From Desulforhopalus sp. (GTDB lineage Bacteria > Desulfobacterota > Desulfobulbia > Desulfobulbales > Desulfocapsaceae), in the NCBI GenBank assembly GCA_030247675.1, contig JAOTRX010000006.1, forward strand, positions 124,001 through 188,000: a stretch of DNA of 64,000 nt. The letters are read 5' to 3'. The notes below the pieces were generated by a model. It saw only the letters and a list, made by a program, of their open reading frames with translations, was not told where the DNA came from and made no database searches. The position numbers and the translations under genes are program-made. Positions 18,264 through 27,597 of this stretch are shown in pieces; positions within the stretch are counted from its first letter, which is position 1, and each line of letters opens with the position of its first letter.

Positions 18264-18291
18264 TACTGATTGGCGCACCTGTTTCGTAACC

Positions 18292-18328
18292 AAGGGCAAC
18301 CAGGAAGCTGGTTGCCCTTTCTCTTTTT
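18292..18328 (+). terminator. rho-independent terminator of aspC
   Basis: AAGGGCAACCAG and CTGGTTGCCCTT form a perfect 12-bp stem with loop GAAG, followed by TCTCTTTTTC, 28 bases after the stop codon. Confidence 0.9.
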
Positions 18329-18362
18329 CAGGTTTCTTCCGATAGTTGGTTGTTATGTGGGG

Positions 18363-18399
18363 CAGCACAATAATTCGATATTATCGAATTATTGTGCTG
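18363..18399. promoter_or_regulatory. perfect 17-bp palindrome upstream of the Tim44-domain gene
   Basis: CAGCACAATAATTCGAT and its exact complement are separated by 3 bases. It is A/T rich, has no U-run, lies 35 bases after the aspC terminator and ~110 bases before the next start codon. This could be an operator, an RNA hairpin in the leader, or a small repeat element. Confidence 0.6.
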
Positions 18400-18508
18400 T
18401 AATTATCTATTTGTTCTAAGAAACTTCTCTTGGTATGCTCATCCCTTCAGGCTGCCCATCGACAGTTGCAACCATTCTAAATACTTTAAAAGGAGACGAA
18501 ATTAGATC

Positions 18509-19423
18509 ATGGCCAGGTTATGGAAGAGATTTACCCCGATTTTTATGTTGCTTATCGCCTTTGCCCTCATTGAAGGTGGACTAACCACCGATTACGCCGA
18601 TGCCCGCTCCAAATCGGGCGGGAAGTCCTTCAGTTCAAGCCCCAGCAAGACTCCGGCCAGCACACCGGCAACGGCACCTGCCGCCGGTGGCGGCTTTGGT
18701 CGTGGCCTGATGGGCGGTCTTCTCGGTGGCGCCATCGGCGGAATGCTCTTTGGCTCGATGTTTGGCGGCGGCGGCTCCGGTATGGGAATCCTCCCTTTGC
18801 TGATTCTCGGCGGTGTTGGATTCTTTCTCTACCGAAAATTTGCCAAGGCCAGGCAAGGTGCCGGCAATGCGACGCCAAGTCAATATAGCCGGCAGGGAGT
18901 TCAGGTACCAAACATCCTGAGTGGCGGGGCTGGTAGTTATTCTCAGCCGCCACCGCCTCCGGTTATCGGCGAAAACCTGGTAGACGATGGCCTTCGGCAG
19001 ATCAAGGAGAGCGACAGGAATTTTGATCCGACCTATTTCACCGAAGTGGCCTCGGATGTCTTCTTCCAGGTGCAGGCGGGATGGATGCGGCGGGATCTCC
19101 AGTCCTATCGGCATCTTCTCGGTGAGCAGTTGGCCCGGGAGTATGAAGAGCAATTTGTCGACATGCGCAGTAAGGGCCATATCAACAAGTTGGAGTCCAT
19201 TGCCATTCGTGGGGTGGAGATCGTTCAGGCGGGTAGCGACGGCCGCGAAGATTTCGTCACTGTGCTGTTTACCGCCAACCTTCTCGATTATACGGTTGAC
19301 GACAAGACAGGCCAACTCGTCTCCGGCAGCATGACCGAGCCGGTGAAATTCAAAGAAGAGTGGACTTGGGCAAGAGCTACCGGCACCCAGAATTGGAAGC
19401 TTGAAGGCATAGAAGAGAGTTGA
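18509..19423 (+). CDS. Tim44-domain membrane-associated protein
   Basis: A 304-residue protein. The N-terminus is a signal or anchor (FMLLIAFALIEGGL), followed by a Ser/Pro-rich stretch, a Gly-rich hydrophobic segment (GGLLGGAIGGMLFGSMFGGG), a second membrane helix (ILPLLILGGVGFFLYRKF, about 95-112) and a C-terminal Tim44-like domain (about 165-302, with FFQVQAGWMRRDLQSYRHLL). Bacterial proteins of this build are common in Proteobacteria and Desulfobacterota; their function is not established. AAAGGAGA upstream supports the start. Confidence 0.8.
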   Translation: MARLWKRFTPIFMLLIAFALIEGGLTTDYADARSKSGGKSFSSSPSKTPASTPATAPAAGGGFGRGLMGGLLGGAIGGMLFGSMFGGGGSGMGILPLLILGGVGFFLYRKFAKARQGAGNATPSQYSRQGVQVPNILSGGAGSYSQPPPPPVIGENLVDDGLRQIKESDRNFDPTYFTEVASDVFFQVQAGWMRRDLQSYRHLLGEQLAREYEEQFVDMRSKGHINKLESIAIRGVEIVQAGSDGREDFVTVLFTANLLDYTVDDKTGQLVSGSMTEPVKFKEEWTWARATGTQNWKLEGIEES

Positions 19424-19430
19424 GAGTCAT

Positions 19431-19468
19431 CGCCGGCACAAGGCATCTTTCGTGCTCTTGTGCCGGCG
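19431..19468. terminator. hairpin between convergent Tim44-domain and hypD genes
   Basis: CGCCGGCACAAG and its exact complement form a 12-bp stem around a 14-base loop that can pair further (GCA/TGC). It sits 8 bases after one stop and 10 bases from the other. No U-run follows, so it may act as a shared transcript end stabiliser. Confidence 0.7.
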
Positions 19469-19477
19469 GTAATACAC

Positions 19478-21838
19478 CTAAGCTAATTCCTGCTCGGTGC
19501 GACTGATGATCTCCTCCTGATGTTCGCGGTCGAGATCGACGAAGTAATCGCTGTAGCCTGCCACTCGGACCAGCAGGTTGCGGTATTCGTCGGGATGCTC
19601 CTGGGCGGTGCGCAGGGTCTTGCTGTCGACGACGTTGAACTGGATATGGTGGCCGCCGAGGGTGAAGTAGGTGCGGACCAGGCCGGCGAGCTTGTCGAGA
19701 TCCTGGTCGGTGGCGAGCACGCTCGGCAAAAAGCGCTGGTTGAGCAGGGTGCCGCCCGATTTCAGCTGGTCCATCTTGCTCAGTGATTTGATGACCGCTG
19801 TTGGCCCCTGCCGATCAGCACCGTGTGAGGGCGAGGTGCCATCCGATTCCGGCAGACCGGCAAACCGGCCATTGGCCGAGGCGCCGAGCATCTTGCCGAA
19901 ATAGACATGGCAGGTGGTGGACAGCATGTTCAGATGGTAGGCCGTGCCCTTGGTATTCTGTTTGCCGTCGATGGCGGCGAACAAGGATTCGTATACCCGC
20001 TGCATAATTGTGTCGGCCCGGTCGTCGTCATTACCGAAAAACGGGGTCTTGTTGCGGAGTTTCAACCGCAGAGCCTCATCATTTTGAAAATTGTTTCGCA
20101 GGGCGCTGAGCAGTCTGGCCATGGGCAGGCTGCCGTCGTCAAAGACATGGGTCTTGATCGCCGACAGGCTGTCGGTCACCGTGCCGATGCCGCAGCACTG
20201 GATGTAGTTGGTGTTGTAACGCGGCCCGCCGTCATAGTAATCCCGGCCATTTTCGATACAGTCATGGATGACCACCGACAGGAAGGGGGCGGGTGAATAT
20301 TTGCTGTACATCCGCTCGATGTAGTTGTTGACCCGGACCTTCAGATCGACGACGTATTGGAGCTGGCGGGTGAATGCCTGGTACAGCTCGTCAAAGGTCG
20401 TGAAGGTGGCCGGGTCGCCGGTGGCGATGGTTATCATCTTGCCAGTCAACTGGTCGAGGCCGTTATTGAGGGTAACCTCTAAGATCTTCGGGACGTTCAG
20501 GTATCCGGTGAGGATATAGGCCTCCTTGCCGAAGGCGCCGGTCTCGATGCAGCCGCTGGTGCCGCCCTCCCGGGCATCCTCAACCGTCTTGCCAACCCGC
20601 ACCTGCTCCATGACCACCGCGTCGCTATTGAACACCGACGGATAGCCGTAGCCCTTGCGAATGACCCTGGTCGCGGCCTTGAGGAAGCGGTCCGGGGTTT
20701 TGCTGCTGATATGGACGCTCGGCTGCGGTTGCAGAAGGTGCAGTTCGTCGGAGACCTCCAGACAGATATAAGACACCTCGTTACAGGCATCGGCGCCTGA
20801 CCGGTTCAGGCCGCCGAGATTGATTTGGGTGAAATCGTTGTAGGTGCCGCTTTCCTTGGCGGTGACCCCGACCTTTGGCGGTGCCGTATGATTATTGACC
20901 TTGATCCACAGGCAGCTGATCAGTTCCTTGGCCTGGTCGCGGGTGAGAATTCCCTCGGCTAGATCCCTTTCATAGAACGGCTGGAGGTGCTGGTCGATAT
21001 GGCCGGGGGTCATGGCGTCCCAGCCATTTAGTTCAGTGATGGTGCCGAGGTGGACGAACCAGTACATCTGCAGGGCCTCGTACAGGGTGCGCGGTTTTTC
21101 GGCGGGGACCCGCCGGCATATCGCCGCGATGCGGCGCAGCTCGTCGCGGCGCTCCGGGTCCTTTTCGGCCGCGGCCATGGTCTCGGCAAGGTCGGCGTGG
21201 CGGTTTGCAAAGACAATGACCGCATCGCAGGCGATATCCATGGCCCGCAGCTGTTCAGCCTTGTCGGCTGCCGCCGGATCGCCTTCGAAATCGAGGCGGC
21301 GCAGCCGATCGGCGATCTTTGCCTTAAAATCAACCATGCCCATGCTATAAATGGTGCCGTCCAGGGCGGTGTGGCCAGGCGCCCGCTGCTCCATAAACTC
21401 GGTGAACAGGCCTGCTTCATAGGCAACGCGCCATTCGGCGGGGACGTCCTGGAAGATGCGGTCGCGCATCGAGCGGCCCTGCCAATAGGGGATGACCTCT
21501 TCTTCGTAGCGGCGGATGTCTTCATCCGTCACCCGGTAGCTGGCCATGGCCCGGGAGTTGAGAATGCGCAGATCCTCGGCGCTGTGGCAGGTCAGTTCCG
21601 GAAAGGTCGGCACTACCTTTGGTCCTGGGCCGCGCTCGCCGACCAGCAGTTCGCCTTCGCCAATATGGATGGTCTTGTGGCTGCAGAGATGGTGAAAGCA
21701 TTTGGCCCGCAGCACCGGCAGGGAGTATTTGCCGTTATTTTCCTTGTAAAAGGCGGTCTCAAGAAGGGCCCGCTCTATGGAGATTGATGGCTGCGCGGCA
21801 AAACTTTCTTGCCGCAGTTTTTGTATCCTGCTGTTCAT
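19478..21838 (-). CDS. hypD: trans-4-hydroxy-L-proline dehydratase (glycyl radical enzyme)
   Basis: A 786-residue glycyl radical enzyme. GGAGG six bases before the ATG at 21838 decides the start. The radical motif RVAGYSDYF near the C-terminus places the glycyl at Gly761. The thiyl cysteine and its partner are Cys430 and Glu432 (SGCIETG). Residues recalled for Clostridioides difficile HypD all fall here at one constant offset: His156, Asp274, Ser330, Asp335, Phe336, Tyr446 and Thr641. The enzyme removes water from trans-4-hydroxyproline to give pyrroline-5-carboxylate. Its activase gene ends 1 base upstream. No proC is in the window. Oxygen sensitive and cytoplasmic. Confidence 0.88.
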   Translation of the reverse strand: MNSRIQKLRQESFAAQPSISIERALLETAFYKENNGKYSLPVLRAKCFHHLCSHKTIHIGEGELLVGERGPGPKVVPTFPELTCHSAEDLRILNSRAMASYRVTDEDIRRYEEEVIPYWQGRSMRDRIFQDVPAEWRVAYEAGLFTEFMEQRAPGHTALDGTIYSMGMVDFKAKIADRLRRLDFEGDPAAADKAEQLRAMDIACDAVIVFANRHADLAETMAAAEKDPERRDELRRIAAICRRVPAEKPRTLYEALQMYWFVHLGTITELNGWDAMTPGHIDQHLQPFYERDLAEGILTRDQAKELISCLWIKVNNHTAPPKVGVTAKESGTYNDFTQINLGGLNRSGADACNEVSYICLEVSDELHLLQPQPSVHISSKTPDRFLKAATRVIRKGYGYPSVFNSDAVVMEQVRVGKTVEDAREGGTSGCIETGAFGKEAYILTGYLNVPKILEVTLNNGLDQLTGKMITIATGDPATFTTFDELYQAFTRQLQYVVDLKVRVNNYIERMYSKYSPAPFLSVVIHDCIENGRDYYDGGPRYNTNYIQCCGIGTVTDSLSAIKTHVFDDGSLPMARLLSALRNNFQNDEALRLKLRNKTPFFGNDDDRADTIMQRVYESLFAAIDGKQNTKGTAYHLNMLSTTCHVYFGKMLGASANGRFAGLPESDGTSPSHGADRQGPTAVIKSLSKMDQLKSGGTLLNQRFLPSVLATDQDLDKLAGLVRTYFTLGGHHIQFNVVDSKTLRTAQEHPDEYRNLLVRVAGYSDYFVDLDREHQEEIISRTEQELA

Positions 21839-21839
21839 T

Positions 21840-22751
21840 CTATCCTCCGATACTGACGTCATCAGTGAAATTTCTCAGTGAATATGCAATAGCATCAATG
21901 TGCTCTCGGTCCGGGGCGGTGAAGGTCTCCCCTTTATAAACCCGGCCGAGTTTGCGGTATTTGGCGGTAGCCGAAGGATGGTAGGGCAGGATGTCGATGC
22001 CCTGCACCCCAGGGCAGGCAGCGACAAAGGCGCCCATTGCCGCGATATTTTCGGTACCGTCATTGATGCCCTGGATGAGGGGCAGGCGCACCCTGACCGC
22101 GTGTCCCGCCTGATACAGTTCCTTGAGATTTGCGAGAATCAGGTCATTGGCGACGCCGGTCAACCGTTTGTGGATTGTGCTGTCCATATGTTTGATATCG
22201 TATAAAAAGAGCTCGGTGTGCCGGGCGATATCGAGCAGGGTTGTCGTTGGCGCGAAGCCGCTGGTATCGACGACCCGGTGGATGCCCAGATGGCCGCAGG
22301 CCTGCAGCAAGGCGAGGAGGGCCTCCGGCTGGCATAGTGGCTCACCGCCTGAGCAGGTTATACCGCCACCGCTTTGGTCAAAAAACGGCAGATCCTTGGA
22401 TATTTCAGCAACGATCTCGGCGATGCTCATCTTCTTGCCGGTGGACTCGTGGGCAAGGGCCGGGCAGATCGCCACACAGGAAGCGCAGGAGGCACAGACA
22501 TCTTGAGCGCGATTGATGCCCTGGGTGGTGTGGTGCAGAGCCCTTTCCGGGCAGTGGTTGACACATTCGCCGCAGCCGACGCATTTTTCCGCCAGGAAAA
22601 GGATTTTGGCGTCGAAATCAATTCCCTCCGGATTATGGCACCAATGGCAGGCGAGCGGACAACCCTTGAAAAAGATGGTCGTTCGAATGTTCGGGCCATC
22701 GTGCAGGGCATAGCGTTTGATGGCAAAGATGTTGGCAAAAACGGTCTTCAT
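21840..22751 (-). CDS. hypE: glycyl radical enzyme activase (radical SAM), HypE-like
   Basis: A 303-residue radical SAM activase that installs the glycyl radical on the enzyme encoded directly downstream. The SAM-cluster motif is CPLACHWC (about residues 30-37). A ferredoxin-like insert with two 4Fe-4S motifs follows (CVGCGECVNHCPE and CASCASCVAICPA), as in most GRE activases outside the PFL group. GGGITCSGGEPL is the SAM-binding GGE motif. The ATG at 22751 is chosen over a TTG at 22766. Its stop codon overlaps the ribosome site of hypD, indicating coupled translation. Confidence 0.88.
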   Translation of the reverse strand: MKTVFANIFAIKRYALHDGPNIRTTIFFKGCPLACHWCHNPEGIDFDAKILFLAEKCVGCGECVNHCPERALHHTTQGINRAQDVCASCASCVAICPALAHESTGKKMSIAEIVAEISKDLPFFDQSGGGITCSGGEPLCQPEALLALLQACGHLGIHRVVDTSGFAPTTTLLDIARHTELFLYDIKHMDSTIHKRLTGVANDLILANLKELYQAGHAVRVRLPLIQGINDGTENIAAMGAFVAACPGVQGIDILPYHPSATAKYRKLGRVYKGETFTAPDREHIDAIAYSLRNFTDDVSIGG

Positions 22752-23084
22752 CGGGTTATTTAACAATAAATCTCATTCCTGTACAAGGCAAATACTTGCG
22801 GCCGGCGAGAATTACAAGGAATACTCAGACGGCAAGGCCAATAAAAATGGGCGACAAAATAAATGTATACTATATATGTATGCAATATTGGCATCTTCGC
22901 CAAGGAAAATAATTGAGCTGACAGAGAACTTGAAGAAATGGTAAAGTCCTAGCAAGAAGGGGGCACAGTCGAGCAAAATGACTGCAGCTAATGATCGGTT
23001 GAGCAACTTGTCAGCTCACATGAAACGCATGCCCTTGCGGTGTGCCAAGAGTTGTATTTTTAAATGAAAAACGGAGATAACAAT
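22752..23084. promoter_or_regulatory. divergent intergenic region, A/T-rich
   Basis: A 333-base gap between hypE (minus) and a flavodoxin-like gene (plus), with A/T-rich stretches at 22760-22800 and 22840-22880. It should contain the hypED promoter. No gene, hairpin or recognisable operator seen. GGAGAT at 23073-23078 is the ribosome site of the next gene. Confidence 0.35.
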
Positions 23085-23657
23085 ATGAAATTGCTGGTAC
23101 TCCTGGGCAGTCCCCGCAAAGGCAACAGCGAGACCCTGGCCCGCACGGTAGCCGGGGCGATTGAGGCGGGCGGCGGAACCGTTGAATACAAGCGGTTGAA
23201 CGAGCTAAGTATCAGGCCGTGTCAGGCTTGCGGCGGCTGCGAAAAAACCGGCAGCTGTGTCATCAAGGACGACATGACGGAGATCTACCAGGCGGCCGAC
23301 GAGGCTGACCGGATACTCCTCGTCAGCCCGGTCTATTTCTACGCCTTGTCGGCCCAGGCGAAGATCTGCGGTGACCGGTTTCAGGCACGCTGGTCGCGGA
23401 AATATCTGCTGAAAGAGAGGTTTCGTCAGGGTGAGGGCCGCAAGGGCTATCTTCTTTCCACCTCGGCTACCAAAGGACCGAAGATTTTTGACTGCAGCAT
23501 TCTGACCGCCAGATATATCTTTGATGCCATGGACGTCCAATATGGCGGCGAGTTTCTCGTCAAGGGCGTCGATACCCGCAAGGCGGTCCTTGGCTTACCG
23601 GATGAAATTGCCAAAGCGGAACAGTTTGGTAGGGATATGCTTGCCGGTAAAGCCTGA
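23085..23657 (+). CDS. flavodoxin-like NAD(P)H-dependent oxidoreductase with Cys cluster
   Basis: A 190-residue protein of the FMN-reductase/iron-sulfur flavoprotein group. The FMN phosphate loop is GSPRKGNSETL (about 9-19). A compact cysteine cluster CQACGGCEKTGSCVIKDDM (about 46-64) resembles the 4Fe-4S motif of archaeal iron-sulfur flavoprotein, and SPVYFYALSAQAK is the second flavin loop. GGAGAT before the ATG at 23085 fixes the start over one at 23064. Electron transfer or quinone/thiol reduction is likely; the partner is unknown. A related gene lies at 62163. Confidence 0.82.
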   Translation: MKLLVLLGSPRKGNSETLARTVAGAIEAGGGTVEYKRLNELSIRPCQACGGCEKTGSCVIKDDMTEIYQAADEADRILLVSPVYFYALSAQAKICGDRFQARWSRKYLLKERFRQGEGRKGYLLSTSATKGPKIFDCSILTARYIFDAMDVQYGGEFLVKGVDTRKAVLGLPDEIAKAEQFGRDMLAGKA

Positions 23658-23834
23658 TTTTCGGTGAACCCTCTGCTCAGCCACGTCCCTGGCGCCGATA
23701 TAGTTATTTATTTTCAGGGCTAAGTCTGCTATGTATGGACGCGCGTTTTCGGGCGTGGCAGGTACCGGATCCTCGATGCTGCGGGGTTTGGCCGACTGTG
23801 CGCGCTTTTTGCCAAATTTTGATATGTTGTAACA

Positions 23835-25529
23835 ATGAACAGGGATTTCAACCAACTCCAGTCGACCCAGTTTGACCTCGTCATTGTCGGCGGCGGGATT
23901 CACGGTGCCGTCCTCGCCTATGAAGCAGTGCGGGCTGGCTACCGGGTGGCCCTTTTGGAAAAAGGCGATTTCGGCCATTCCACCTCGGCCAATAGCCTGA
24001 AAATTATCCACGGCGGTATCCGCTATCTGCAGCACGGTGATCTGCCGCGAATGCGCGAATCGATAGTTTCCCGGCGCCAGATGATGGCCCTGGCACCGCA
24101 CCTCGTCAAACCGCTCCGTTGCCTGATGCCCACCTATGGTCACGGCATCAAAGGGCGGGAGATGATGCGCCTTGCCTTTGCTATCTATGATCTGATTGCC
24201 TTTGATCGCAATAAGGGTCTGCCGCCCGAAAACCATCTGCCCTGCGGTTCGTCGGTTCCCCGTGATGCGGTGAAATGGATCGTCCCCGGTATCGCTGAGG
24301 CCGGACTGACTGGCGGGGCGATCTGGCATGATGCCATCGTTGTCGACAGTGAGCGGCTGGTTCTCGAATATCTGAAGGAAGCGGCGCGTTATGGAGCGGC
24401 CACCTTCAATTATGTCGAGGCCACCGATGTTGTCATGGCCGGCAACCAGGTGGCGGCGGTGCAGGTCCGCGATCTGGCGAGCGGTAGGGAGTTCAGGGTC
24501 GGCTGCCAGACGGTGGTCAACGCCACCGGTCCATGGCTGGAAGGACTCGGTGGCGGGCAGGCAGGGAAAGGCCGTCAGCTGTGGGCGACCGCCGTCAATA
24601 TTGTCGTGAAGAAACAGCTCTTTCAGGACTATGCGGTAGGGCTTGAGGGTTACACCGAGTTCACCGACAAGGACGCCCTGATTAAGCGCGGCAAACGCCT
24701 GTTCTTTTTTGTGCCCTGGCAGGGCAGATATACCATGATCGGCACGACCTACACCCCCTATCATGGTACGGCCGACGGCTTTTCCCTGGCGCGGGAGGAG
24801 GTGGCGAAGGTCCTGGAGGATATCAACAAGATCTATCCGCACGGCCACCTTGGCATGGATGATGTGTCGTTTTATCATGCCGGCCTCCTGCCCATCAAAG
24901 AGAGCGACGACAGCGGCGCCGATTCGGTGCAGCTTGACAAGTCGTCGCTGATCATCGATCATGGCCCACAGGATGGCCGGTACGGTCTTTTTTCCATCAA
25001 GGGGGTCAAGTACACCACGGCCCCGGACATCGCCGGGAAGATGGTCGGAATTCTCTCAGGCAACCGGTGGCTGGGCAAAAGAAAGAAGGGCAGCTATGTC
25101 GCCGTGCCGCCGCGCAACCTCGATTTTGGGCCGGCGATCAGCCAGCTCGGCTGGGGGTTCGAGGTGATCAAGAAACATCTCAGCCTCCGGTATGGAACAA
25201 GGTGGCGCGAGGTCTTTGGTTATATCGCCAAAAACTACCCCAAAAGCGGCAACGGCGGGGCGCTGTGGATATCCGATGAACCGGCCCTTCTCGCCTGCGA
25301 GCTGCAGTACTTTATCCACGAGGAGATGGCCCTGCACCTGGCCGACGTCGTGTTCAGACGAACCAACCTCGCTGCCGCCGAATGCCCGTCCCGGGAGTTT
25401 CTCTTTCTGGTGGCAGGGGCAATGGCGGCGGAGTTGGGGTGGGATGCCGAGGAGCAGCAGCGGCAGATCGATGATGTGCAAAAGGTCTTTGCAATACTTC
25501 AGAATAGAGGCAGACAGCAATGTTTTTAG
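23835..25529 (+). CDS. FAD-dependent glycerol-3-phosphate dehydrogenase-like oxidoreductase
   Basis: A 564-residue GlpD/GlpA-type flavoprotein. FAD-binding IVGGGIHGAVLAYEAV starts near residue 17. HSTSANSLKIIHGGIRYLQHGD matches the GlpD substrate-site signature (where GlpD has TSSRSSKLIHGGLRYL). ATGPWLEGLGG and KRLFFFVPWQGRYTMIGTT complete the family motifs. The enzyme would oxidise glycerol-3-phosphate at the membrane. The N-terminus lacks a strong ribosome site. It overlaps the next gene by 10 bases and is followed by a methyltransferase, a glycosyltransferase and an epimerase, which points to a role in a lipid or glycoconjugate set rather than glycerol catabolism. Confidence 0.82.
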   Translation: MNRDFNQLQSTQFDLVIVGGGIHGAVLAYEAVRAGYRVALLEKGDFGHSTSANSLKIIHGGIRYLQHGDLPRMRESIVSRRQMMALAPHLVKPLRCLMPTYGHGIKGREMMRLAFAIYDLIAFDRNKGLPPENHLPCGSSVPRDAVKWIVPGIAEAGLTGGAIWHDAIVVDSERLVLEYLKEAARYGAATFNYVEATDVVMAGNQVAAVQVRDLASGREFRVGCQTVVNATGPWLEGLGGGQAGKGRQLWATAVNIVVKKQLFQDYAVGLEGYTEFTDKDALIKRGKRLFFFVPWQGRYTMIGTTYTPYHGTADGFSLAREEVAKVLEDINKIYPHGHLGMDDVSFYHAGLLPIKESDDSGADSVQLDKSSLIIDHGPQDGRYGLFSIKGVKYTTAPDIAGKMVGILSGNRWLGKRKKGSYVAVPPRNLDFGPAISQLGWGFEVIKKHLSLRYGTRWREVFGYIAKNYPKSGNGGALWISDEPALLACELQYFIHEEMALHLADVVFRRTNLAAAECPSREFLFLVAGAMAAELGWDAEEQQRQIDDVQKVFAILQNRGRQQCF

Positions 25530-26236
25530 AAACCGCCGATATAGAAACGGCGACGGCCGAATACGCAGCACGCTTCAGCGGTGCGGCGGGCGAATACTTC
25601 CTTGCCATGCAGGCGGAGATAACCCTTAATCTTCTCGGGGATTTACCCGGAGCGCGGGTTCTCGATGTCGGCGGCGGGCATGCCCAGCTGGCCGAGCCGC
25701 TGATACAACATGGCTATACGGTGACGGTTACCGGCAGTGCCGACAGTTGCCGGACACGCCTTGACGAAAGACTTGCCCCGGGGTCGTTCACCTATCAGAC
25801 CTGCGACTCCCTGGCCTTGCCCTACGCCGATCGTTCCTTTGACGTGGTCATGGCCTTCCGGCTTCTTCCCCATGTCAGCAGATGGCGGGAAATTATCGCC
25901 GAACTGAGCCGAGTAGCTGACAAATGCGTGATCTTTGATTATCCTGACCGGCGATCGACGAACATTCTTTATGAACTGCTTTTCAATATGAAGAAGAAAA
26001 TGGAAGGCAATACCCGGCCCTTCACCCTTTTTTCCAGGGCCGAGATTGCCGCTGCAACCGCCGAGAACGGCTTTGGCCCACCGGTTTTTCGACCGGAGTT
26101 TTTTCTGCCCATGGTGCTGCACCGTAAGCTCGGCAATAAAAATCTGTCAATGGGTCTGGAGCGCTGTTTTCAGCTTACCGGCATTACCCGATTGTTCGGT
26201 TCGCCAATAATTTTCAGGAGTAACCGCGAGAGATAA
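25520..26236 (+). CDS. class I SAM-dependent methyltransferase
   Basis: A 238-residue methyltransferase. The SAM-binding motif I is ARVLDVGGGHAQLAEPL (about 44-60). Motif II/III regions are TCDSLALPYADRSFDVVMAFRLLPHV (about 94-119). The C-terminal half is hydrophobic and substrate binding. Start and preceding stop overlap by 10 bases, so translation is coupled to the GlpD-like gene. The acceptor is unknown; context suggests a lipid or lipid-linked sugar. Confidence 0.85.
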   Translation: MFLETADIETATAEYAARFSGAAGEYFLAMQAEITLNLLGDLPGARVLDVGGGHAQLAEPLIQHGYTVTVTGSADSCRTRLDERLAPGSFTYQTCDSLALPYADRSFDVVMAFRLLPHVSRWREIIAELSRVADKCVIFDYPDRRSTNILYELLFNMKKKMEGNTRPFTLFSRAEIAAATAENGFGPPVFRPEFFLPMVLHRKLGNKNLSMGLERCFQLTGITRLFGSPIIFRSNRER

Positions 26237-26276
26237 TGTTTTATCCGTCCGAGTTTTTTTCCTGAGGAGTACAATT

Positions 26277-27551
26277 TTGTCAGAGACCACACCCGCAACA
26301 CGCAACATACTGATACTTTCCCCCCAGCCGTTTTTCCAGAATCGGGGAACGCCGATTGCTGTAAGGATACTTGCGCAGGAGCTTGCCCTGCTCGGCCACA
26401 GCGTCCATCTACTTGTATATCATGAAGGGGAGGACATCGATATCCCCGGGGTAGTCTTGCACCGGATTCCCAAAATATGGGGGGTAAATAATATCCCGCC
26501 ATCGCTGTCCTGGAAAAAACTGCTGTGTGATGTCTTCATGTTCTTTAAGGCTATTCAGCTGCATCGCCGCTATCGCTATGAGATTATTCATGCTGTCGAG
26601 GAATCGGCCTTCATGGCCCTGGTGATGAAAAAGATCTTCGGCACCCCCTATATCTACGATATGGATTCCTCCCTGGCCGCCCAGGTTATCGAGAAGTTTT
26701 CCTTTCTCCGGCCCCTGCGGCGACTCCTGGAATTCTTCGAGAGGCTGGTCATCAATGAGAGCTTTGGCGTGGTGGCGGTGTGTAAGGCCCTGGAGGATAT
26801 CGCCCTGGCCTGTTCCTCCGATAAACTCGTGGTCCGTCTTGAAGATGTCAGCCTTCTGGAAACAACGGCCTGCGCCGATGAGTTGCTGCGGCAACGCTAT
26901 AATATCTCCGGGCCGATAATGCTTTATGTGGGGAATCTTGAAAAATACCAAGGTATTGACCTTCTTCTGGAGGGCTTTCAGCTGGCCCTGCAACAGGGTT
27001 GCCAAGGCAATGTGGTGATCATCGGCGGCACGGAACAGACCATCGCTGCCTATAAAAAATATGCCGAGGAACTGGATATTCTCAACCACACCTATTTTTG
27101 CGGACCACGACCGGTTGCCCTCCTCGGGTACTATCTGGCCCAGGCCGATATCCTGCTATCGCCGAGGATTCAGGGCGACAACACCCCGATGAAACTGTAT
27201 TCCTACCTCGATTCGGGCAAGGTGGTTCTGGCCACTAATCTACCGACCCACACCCAGGTGCTGCAGGAGGCCTTCGCCTGCCTGGTCGAGCCGACCAGGG
27301 AAGGCATGGCCGGCGGCATGGTGCGCTTGCTGGGCGATGCGGAATTGCGCGATCAACTCGGCAAGAAGGGTGGCAAGGTTGCCCGGGAAAAGTATTCTCT
27401 TGCGGCCTTCAAAGTGAAATTAAAACGGTTTTACCAAGAGGTTTCCAGAGGTTTGCAGGCCATGTACCGCACGGTCCTGGTCGCTATTACCCTCAATTAC
27501 GAGGTGGAAGCGGTGGTGCTGGAAATCTTTGCGGGCGGCACCCAGCTCTGA
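26277..27551 (+). CDS. glycosyltransferase family 4
   Basis: A 424-residue GT-B glycosyltransferase. The N-terminal acceptor domain starts NILILSPQPFFQNRGTPIAVR. The C-terminal donor domain has ILYVGNLEKYQGIDLLLEGF-like sequence (MLYVGNLEKYQGIDLLLEG) near residue 225 and ADILLSPRIQGDNTPMKLYSYL near 290, containing the donor-site acid region typical of GT4. The start codon is TTG at 26277 with GAGGAG at the right distance. It follows the methyltransferase by 40 bases. Sugar and acceptor unknown. Confidence 0.85.
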   Translation: MSETTPATRNILILSPQPFFQNRGTPIAVRILAQELALLGHSVHLLVYHEGEDIDIPGVVLHRIPKIWGVNNIPPSLSWKKLLCDVFMFFKAIQLHRRYRYEIIHAVEESAFMALVMKKIFGTPYIYDMDSSLAAQVIEKFSFLRPLRRLLEFFERLVINESFGVVAVCKALEDIALACSSDKLVVRLEDVSLLETTACADELLRQRYNISGPIMLYVGNLEKYQGIDLLLEGFQLALQQGCQGNVVIIGGTEQTIAAYKKYAEELDILNHTYFCGPRPVALLGYYLAQADILLSPRIQGDNTPMKLYSYLDSGKVVLATNLPTHTQVLQEAFACLVEPTREGMAGGMVRLLGDAELRDQLGKKGGKVAREKYSLAAFKVKLKRFYQEVSRGLQAMYRTVLVAITLNYEVEAVVLEIFAGGTQL

Positions 27552-27597
27552 TTCCATCTACTCTCCAACGCAGGGATTTCTTATTTGTTAGGAATTT

